From Acheta domesticus (taxonomy: Eukaryota > Arthropoda > Insecta > Orthoptera > Gryllidae): DNA of 64,000 nucleotides. Location of the stretch: contig JAHLJT010000631.1 of the NCBI GenBank assembly GCA_031308135.1, positions 262,030,925-262,094,924 of the forward strand, written 5' to 3'. The position numbers and the translations under genes are program-made. Each line of letters opens with the position of its first letter. The stretch's first letter is position 1. Below the pieces are notes generated by a model. That model made no database searches. It worked only from the letters and a program-made list of their open reading frames with translations, and was not told the origin of the DNA. Of this stretch, positions 57,416 through 64,000 are shown piece by piece.

Positions 57416-59060
57416 TTTTTGTGTATAGATTAGATAACTTCAACGTGTGTTACATTACAACTAGTCGTGATATATGAATATGTCAGTATTAAATAAAACA
57501 GTAAATATCTCATTAATAGACATGTTGCACAGGAACCTATTTTTAATTATTGCACAGACTACAGTCAGGCAGCACCTCAATAAATATTTATGCTGGATTA
57601 TCACGGCTCGGAAATGCTCCAGTGACTATGTAAGTTGTTTAATAAGAATAATAAACGATATTACAACGCCATCTTGGAAATACAGAGGATCCCTAGTAGT
57701 AACACTGTATGTCAAAACTCAGTGTTTTGTGCCATAGCGTTATTAACGTCTGGGCAGTTGTCATAATTCCGTGAAACCGCGCAATGATGATTTCCAAAGA
57801 ACTAAATATGTCCATTTACCAATCTAGATTATTTTGACTTTAAAATAAAATGGAAATACGTTTCGCTATTATTTTACTTCAATACAGAGAATGAAAATAT
57901 TGGCATTTCGTCGTTCACTAAAATTAATTGTTAAAATTATTTGTTCTCAAGCGTAGAATAAAATGTAAAGCTTCAACGTAGGATATTGTTGCTCCGCTAT
58001 GTTCCCTACATTAACTAGTGGGATCGCAGTATACTGATTACTTTTAGTTTTCCTCACTACTGAAAATTTTGCTATTCTTAGTGTTATGAAATGCATCATT
58101 TGAATATGGTAATGTATATTAAATAATCGTAATAATACCAGGAAATAGACATCCCGCTTTTTCATGCACGATCAGATAGCAATGCCAACATACAAAAATT
58201 ATTGTTTGCTTTTTTGCTAAAAATGTCACGACTTCCGTCAAACTTATTCAACAATTAGTCATCTTTTAAAAAAATTTGATCTCATTTGAAAATCTAAACT
58301 TGAGAGATAAATTGCATTGATAAAGTTATCTGGCTTTAGGATTGTAGATGTACGACCGGTTCAAAAAATATTAGAACTTTTCCAGTTTTCAAAATTTCAA
58401 AAGTTTTAATGAAAATAGGAACTACTCCATATTTTTACAAAAATTTACCTCTATTCGAGCAAAGATTTTGAAGAAAAATTGTGCTGCTATTTTTCTGAAA
58501 ATTTGGAAATGTCACGAAAAGTACCCCCAAAAATTAAAATATTTTAATGATCTCCAAAATGGTAAAATTACATTTTGTTTGTGACATGTTTACGGAGTTT
58601 TAGGTCAAAAGATTCTAATCTGTCAGAGTTATGTGTGATAGCAACTTCCATCCACAATGATATCACGATTTTGGGGTACAAAATGACTCTCCTTGACACC
58701 TACAGCAATCTTAACCATTTTTAAAACAACGCTATTACACCTAAATCCTGACGTCTGTGAAGCTACTGTTCAACAGAATTACAGACACACAATGAAAATT
58801 TGAGATTACGGAAAATTCGACGCGACCGAAAATTCCACATAATTTTGTGGAGGAAATTCCAATACTCTTCCTATTCTATATGGAAGGAAAAATAACAAAT
58901 ATCCTCAAGATTCTTATCTCATCTCGCCTTCTTTGTTCAGTGAGATGACCCAAGCTTTTTTTTTTGCTCAATACAATATCCAGAAGCCGTTGGAAAAAAG
59001 GTACGCACACGTTTCTACACACGGCGTTGAGCAATAAGACGTAGAGGCTTGCTGGCCGCT
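57416..59060. other. Unassigned A+T-rich sequence
   Basis: No gene or repeat recognised. Confidence 0.4.
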
Positions 59061-59290
59061 AATGTTGGCGGGGGGGTTGGGGAGGTCATCCGCTGGCGTT
59101 GCAAGAGGAGCGGGGATGGTGGGTGGAGCGGAGCGAGGCGGGGCGGGGTGCGCGTCATCGCGTTATGAAGCAACTCGATTACGAGCTGGTGCTCCGGGCG
59201 CTCGGGGTGGGTGGGGTGAGGGGGAGGGGGTCCCGCGGCCGAGGGCGAAGTGGCGAGCCGGGGCAGAGGTCGTCCCTGAACGGAGTACCT
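59061..59290. other. GC-rich, G-skewed island
   Basis: G-rich on the + strand with GGAGCGGGG-like words related to the low-complexity blocks elsewhere. Frames of 83-88 codons are Gly/Arg-rich and compositional. Confidence 0.4.
59204..59230 (+). other. G-quadruplex motif
   Basis: G-runs of 4, 3, 4, 5 and 5 with loops of 1-3 bases on the + strand, sufficient for a canonical quadruplex. Confidence 0.65.
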
Positions 59291-60877
59291 TCGCGAATGT
59301 CGCGCGCATTTGATACTGATAATGGGTGTTCAATTACTTATTGCATTTTCCTTAGTAGGTGTTGAAATGAAAATATAGAATTTGGTACGAGTATATTAAT
59401 TCGCAAAAAGAAGAACAGTTGAGGTATGCAGTGCGTTATTATGGAGGCGCGATTGTTTTCAGCGAAGCTGGCTAAAGTTAGTAAGAAATGGACGTATGAC
59501 GATTAAGTCGTGATCTTTAAAGTGAAATGTTTAAATACCGCGTATTCAAGAGATTAGAAGATTGGTGAAACCTTGAGGGAGATATTAGATGGGGTAAGTA
59601 GAAAGCAGCGGCAGCTGAATTACGTTGGAATACCCACGATCGAGGGCGTAAATAATGTCTAACAGTGCTATGAAATTTATGCATACCGTCTCTACAAACG
59701 TTCATCACATTAAATCGTCCATAAAATGTCATTTTTGTATCATTCATTGCTTCTCTAAAGAAAGTATGACGTCATGAGTATGCACTAAATCCCTCTGAAA
59801 GGTAACATAATACGCAGCACTCGTATTAAAACGACAAAATCATGGAAGAGCACGCATTGTAGAAAATCAGTGTGTCTAGTTTCTCAATGAAATTTATTGC
59901 CTGTCCTTACTCTTTAATCAATTAACCAATACGTTGAGATATACGTAAATAAAACAGCGTTATATGTAACTTATGTATTTTATTGTTCCAATCCCAAACT
60001 ATTTCAATGATTTTATTCAATATCTTCACTGTGCGCAAGATAATGTTTTTTTCTTTTGTTTTGCAGTTACAGTCATTAAATATTTACTTTTCACCAACAA
60101 CAAATGCAGACATTTTCTTTGATTTTGATTAATGAGCATATTGCTTTTGTCAGGTAATTTGTATAAATTATTCATGCAGAAAACATTCATAATGGTGTAT
60201 TTTTCTGGAGGTTCGTGAACTTCAAACTTCAACTTACTGCACTCTTAAACGGTATATTTTCTCGCTTGTGAATTACTGAATAACCAAAACGAATTTAAAA
60301 AAGACCCCTACATATGCAAGCGGCGAAATTAATAGGGATGTAACTGGAATAATGTCATTCTCTTGCGGAACTGATGAACTCTTGAAGCGGCAAATTTTCA
60401 AATGAAGGATTTCGTTATTCGCAATGAATATAACTCTTTGATGAATAGATTCATTTGTCATGTAGTATAATACGCCACGAGAGTTACGTAAATTACCATG
60501 ACAAAAGCTCAACAATATTCAGAAGATTAGCATCCAATTATTCATTCTCTTCTATTACATATTTCTGTTTTAACTACCAAAAAACTGGTAAGAAATGATC
60601 TCATCGCGATATGAAATACCACTAAACTCCCTCTTTAACCAACACATTTCCTAAAATTTTGTTTTGATTTCAACGGGAAGCAGAATAGTTGAAAAGCACC
60701 ATTCAACGCTTAATTGGTATTGTCACCAAATGGGTTATTCAAACAAGAAGAGTATAAATCTACACCTCTCGTCCAGGGACATGGGTTAACCAATCAGACA
60801 ACCGTTGATACGTTTGTTTCAACAAGCGCCGTCGACACGGCGCTTTGGCAGGAAACAAATGATATTTGCCTAGTGAA
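59291..60877. other. Unassigned A+T-rich sequence
   Basis: No gene or repeat recognised. Confidence 0.4.
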
Positions 60878-60908
60878 GGGTGGGAGGGTGAAGGGAAGGG
60901 GGAGGGAG
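60878..60908 (+). other. G-quadruplex motif
   Basis: GGGTGGGAGGGTGAAGGG, followed by further G-runs, gives four tracts with loops of 1, 1 and 4 bases. A second G-rich stretch (three G5 runs) lies at 60937-60953. Confidence 0.65.
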
Positions 60909-61062
60909 CTGTCGGCTGCGGCTCGTGGGCAGTGGTGGGGGTGGGGGTGGGGGCGTCACTCGCGCCAACGGTGGTCGAGGGAGGACTGGGGTAATTCCCG
61001 GAAGGAGAGCGGGCGTAAAGGGCAGGGGCGGTGTCGTGATAATACGCGACGCTAGAGAAGTC

Positions 61063-61132
61063 AGAAGGGGCGTGAAAAAAACACATGAATTTGGACGGTG
61101 AAAAAAGGGACGGAGATACGTCAACGAATGAG
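61063..61132. repeat. Left member of a direct repeat flanking SINE-1
   Basis: About 70 bp (AGAAGGGGCGTGA... through GTCAACGAATGAG) recurs on the right side of the SINE-1 copy at 61697-61776, with substitutions and a few indels. Confidence 0.6.
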
Positions 61133-61134
61133 TT

Positions 61135-61662
61135 TGACTGGTTGATTGGTGATTCCGGGCACGTCAACGGCTAAGATCATTGTTCCCGTACGTGGTTGTT
61201 AATTTTTATTGCGGGGGATGGCGGTTATCTTCCCCGATGCGTGGGGAGATCCGGGGCCGACATACCCGTCGGTTTACAGTTTCCCTCAACCAGGTATCTC
61301 CCACCAGCGGAGTACTATTCCAGCCGAGAGAAGCTGACTGGTCCCCTGACATATGTGTTAGTGTATTGCACATAAGTGTAAGTAACGGGTGAGAATGGAA
61401 CAAGGAAGAGAAAAGTAAGATCACACGCAGTCCATAGTCCATGGCCCGTTTGTTAGGGTACTGCTCCGGCATTCGCTTGGTGTTGATCGAAGAAACCACG
61501 GAAAACTACCGATCAGAGCAGCCGGCCGCTAGAATTCTCCTCCGGACAGCGACTGAACCCGATCTAGCTAGTGCCGAAAATCCTGATACAAGCGGGACTC
61601 CAACCCTATGATCTCCTGGTCAGAGGCACTGAGGTGTCATCAGTTAATACTCTCAGCCACCT
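61135..61662 (-). mobile_element. SINE-1, near full length
   Basis: The most complete copy. Tail at the left (GGTTGATTGGTGATTCCGGG, CACGTCAACGGCTAAGATCA). Body blocks: GGCGGTTATCTTCCCC, GATCCGGGGCCGACATACCC, CAACCAGGTATCTCCCACCA, GTGTATTGCACATAAGTG, GGGTACTGCTCCGGCATTCG, AAACTACCGATCAGAGCAGC, CTAGAATTCTCCTCCGGACA. Head at the right (61590-61662): on the minus strand an A-box-like GTGGCTGAGAGTATTAACTG and a B-box-like GGGTTGGAGTCCC. A CCTCTGACCAGGAGATC-type arm lies between them. No protein is encoded. The copy is flanked by 70-80-bp direct repeats. Confidence 0.82.
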
Positions 61663-61696
61663 AAACAAGTACGTGACATCTGGGAAGTTAAATGTT

Positions 61697-61776
61697 AGAA
61701 AGGGCGTGAAGAAAAAAAAAACAAAATGAATTCGGACAGTGAAAGACTGAGCAGAGATAGATGGTCGACGAGCGGG
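61697..61776. repeat. Right member of a direct repeat flanking SINE-1
   Basis: Matches 61063-61132: AGAAAGGGCGTGA, an A-run, ATGAATTCGGACAGTGAAA and GTCGACGAGCGGG. Slightly longer than the left member because of an expanded A-run and small insertions. Confidence 0.6.
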
Positions 61777-62100
61777 AGACAGCCCCGAGGAAGAACGTAT
61801 GGATTGAGAACAGAGGGCGCCCGTCATGCTTCACTATATTATTCGATTCTCTTTGTTTGGGCCTCTGATTCGCCGCCGGGTCACCTGATCAGCGCGTCCG
61901 CCCGCCGGCCCGCCCGCCCGCCCCGGCCTCAGCCTAACAGCCACGCCGACCACCGCGCTAAGCCGATTACGTGCGCCACGGCAGCTCGGGAAATATGGAT
62001 ACCGTTTTATTATCGAGTTAAAGATCGAAATTTCATGATTGCTGTTACCAGGCGATGAGCTGCTCCGGCATGGGAGTTTTTAAGCGAAATGGATCGTGCG
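61777..62100. other. GC-rich patch
   Basis: 61865-61990 is CpG- and C-rich (CCGCCCGCCGGCCCGCCCGC). A 110-codon + frame over 61726-62058 has no recognised domain. Confidence 0.3.
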
Positions 62101-63745
62101 AATTGCAGCAAACATGTTTAGTGCACGCTCGTGGTGGTTTCACACTCGTGGACCTGATCTAGTCATTCAATGTTTATGTATAATGTATCCTTTAATGCAA
62201 TGTTTTAATTGTGTCAATTAGATTAACATTTTTTAGCTGTACCATCGTACATTGGATATGATCACATGTGTTACTATATTTAGTATGCGACTGGTGAATA
62301 ACACGATTGTTACATTCCATTAATGCCATGATTTTGTTATACTGGCATTCTCTAATTTAATTAGTTGTGTTTAATTTAAGCATGTGAAATAATTCGTGTA
62401 GTATTTTAAATGCATTCTTAATTAACTGAAAGTACAAGTTCATTATGTAACATTGAAATTATTTTATTTATGCTTATTCCTAATGGCGGAATTAATAATT
62501 ATTTTGTCATAAGAAAGGGTCATAAATTAATTTAATAAATAAATACAGCTGAATGTAAAACAGAAAATACAAATGGAATATTTCGTCAATGTTGATATCT
62601 TTTTTCTTTTTAATTATTCTATTTGTTCTAAATATCCTGCCCCTCACCTTTCTTACTTATTGTTGTTCATTTGTTACACCTCTTATTTAATTTTTACACT
62701 CCCTCTCTAATCTCGTTCCAACAAGCTTCTTGCTTCTCACTACCGATTTTTTCTCTTTTAAAGATATTGTTGACCTGTATTTCCCTTGCATTTTGTCATA
62801 AAATATTACAATCAATTTCACAGTGCCTAATTTGTTCCCTCTCTTATTCATATTTATCATTCACATGTACAAACTTTGTAGCCCCATCGATCATTAAAAA
62901 AATCTCTTATTATCATTCAACTGTGGAACACTGTGCCGCCGCCGTGTCGGGCTCTGCCTTTGCTCCGCAGCTCCGTACGGAACAGACGAGCAGATTGCTG
63001 TGACGTCACAGACCATTGAGTTGGCAACCACTGGTTTTGACGCTACACCAGCTCTCGTAACCATCTGCATGAAACATTCAACTGTAAAGCCAGAATCATG
63101 CGTCGTGCCAACAAACTAGTGTTTCACTCTATACTGCGGGCGAACAATTGCATGTCGAAGGGAAAAAAATACATTTGAACGCGTTTAAAGGCAATTTAGA
63201 ATATGGAATCATTTCGCTCGCTAAAGGCAGACTCCAATACACAGGATATTTAAAAAAAAATGTGACTGTCATATTCTATTTTTCGTAGATCAAACAGTCT
63301 TTTAAAAAATAAATATAGACAATCGTTACATCTCGATTCGACGTTTCAATCTCCCACAAAGTGATAGGCTGTTTGTACTCTCCGATGTCGCGGAAGCTGT
63401 TATGCGAATTGCGATCGGAAGGTCGATAATGTGCCATCGGCTTTCATCGCATTTTAAAGTGTTCGCATTATTAAAAATAAAGATTTTCTGCATTCCAGCA
63501 TTATAAACGACCTTTTACGTTACAAGAAATCGTTCCTAAAATGACATCTTACTGAACAAATTATGCCAACAAACTATTTGGAACGACCAACTGCGTCAGC
63601 GCACATTAAGCCAATCGCAGCGAGAGAATCGTGGGTAGGTATCGATAAACCGAACAGCCGATTACCGTTTTTTTCGCACAAATGTCAAATTCCCCTGACG
63701 TCACAATAAAGACATTTCCAAAAATGTTGATTCTCTAATAAATTT
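62101..63745. other. Unassigned; pyrimidine-rich middle part
   Basis: 62590-62900 is T/C-rich on the + strand and could be antisense retroelement sequence, though I could not read a protein from it. Two perfect CRE-type palindromes TGACGTCA occur, at 63001-63008 and 63696-63703, without other promoter evidence. Confidence 0.35.
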
Positions 63746-63961
63746 ATTGCATTTGTACAAATTTAAAAACTCGCTCCTAACGTCGCACATTTTCAAAACA
63801 TGTACTCATGCAATAAAGCTTAACATTATAAACTAATTGCATAAATTACGATTATTGCATTCGTACAAATTTGATAACTCGCTGAGTACAGAGTTTGTTT
63901 TCAAAACATGTTCTCACGCAATAAAGCTTAACATTATAAACTAGTTGTGTAATAAACTATT
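63746..63961. repeat. Two-copy tandem duplication, 108 bp
   Basis: A unit starting ATTGCATTTGTACAAATTT and containing GCAATAAAGCTTAACATTAT is present twice at an offset of 108 bp. The last about 60 bp are nearly identical and the middle differs. Confidence 0.85.
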
Positions 63962-64000
63962 ATTATACCTTACCCGAGTAGACAGCTTTGAGAACTATTT

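Noticed and set aside
62590..62900. Pyrimidine-rich stretch as an antisense gene or LINE
   Set aside because: The minus-strand translation gives only interrupted, unrecognisable frames.
63001..63703. Two TGACGTCA palindromes as cAMP-response elements
   Set aside because: An 8-bp motif twice in 64 kb is not far from chance, and there is no transcription start or gene nearby.

Overview
The window looks like non-coding DNA from a large, repeat-rich eukaryotic genome. I think an arthropod, probably an insect, is most likely. The reasons are A+T-rich single-copy sequence broken by short GC-rich islands, several decayed non-LTR (LINE) reverse-transcriptase fragments, tRNA-derived SINEs, small inverted-repeat DNA elements, microsatellites and two large tandem arrays. 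I recognise no intact protein-coding gene, rRNA or functional tRNA. The species call is an inference; nothing in the sequence fixes it.

Layout. 0-5.4 kb: a broken LINE C-terminus (about 465-1005), two degenerate tRNA-like segments, small tandem repeats, and a nested insertion at 4178-4895. There a SINE ('SINE-1', my label) bounded by a 22-bp target-site duplication is itself split by a small inverted-repeat element; a further SINE-1 fragment follows. 7.98-15.83 kb: a satellite array of about 105 units of 71-75 bp, closed on the right by a near-perfect hairpin. 16-33 kb: SINE-1 copies, LINE fragments at 20.4-20.9 and 27.0-27.7 kb, an (ATT)n tract, C-rich low-complexity blocks, a pogo/Tigger-like non-autonomous element (25.2-25.7 kb), one copy of a dispersed repeat, and a 198-bp inverted-repeat element with a perfect 8-bp duplication. 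33.3-37.5 kb: a 67-bp minisatellite of about 63 units that stays open in one reading frame for 1447 codons. 37.5-64 kb: mostly unassigned A+T-rich DNA with GC islands, more SINE-1 copies (47.2, 50.9, 61.1 kb), a second SINE type (54.5 kb), a 41-bp perfect inverted repeat inside a 13-bp direct repeat (56.3 kb), the second copy of the dispersed repeat (56.85 kb), G-quadruplex-type tracts and a terminal 108-bp tandem duplication.

How the parts connect. SINE-1 links much of the window. Its right end on the + strand carries an A-box/B-box tRNA-like head and its left end carries a (GATT)n-type tail, so seven of the eight copies lie on the minus strand. The unit of the 7.9-kb satellite contains about 45-50 bp matching the SINE-1 tail, which suggests the satellite grew from a SINE-1 3' end. 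The 67-bp minisatellite starts about 75 bp beyond a truncated SINE-1 copy. The main point of interest is therefore SINE tails as a source or neighbour of tandem arrays, rather than a gene system.
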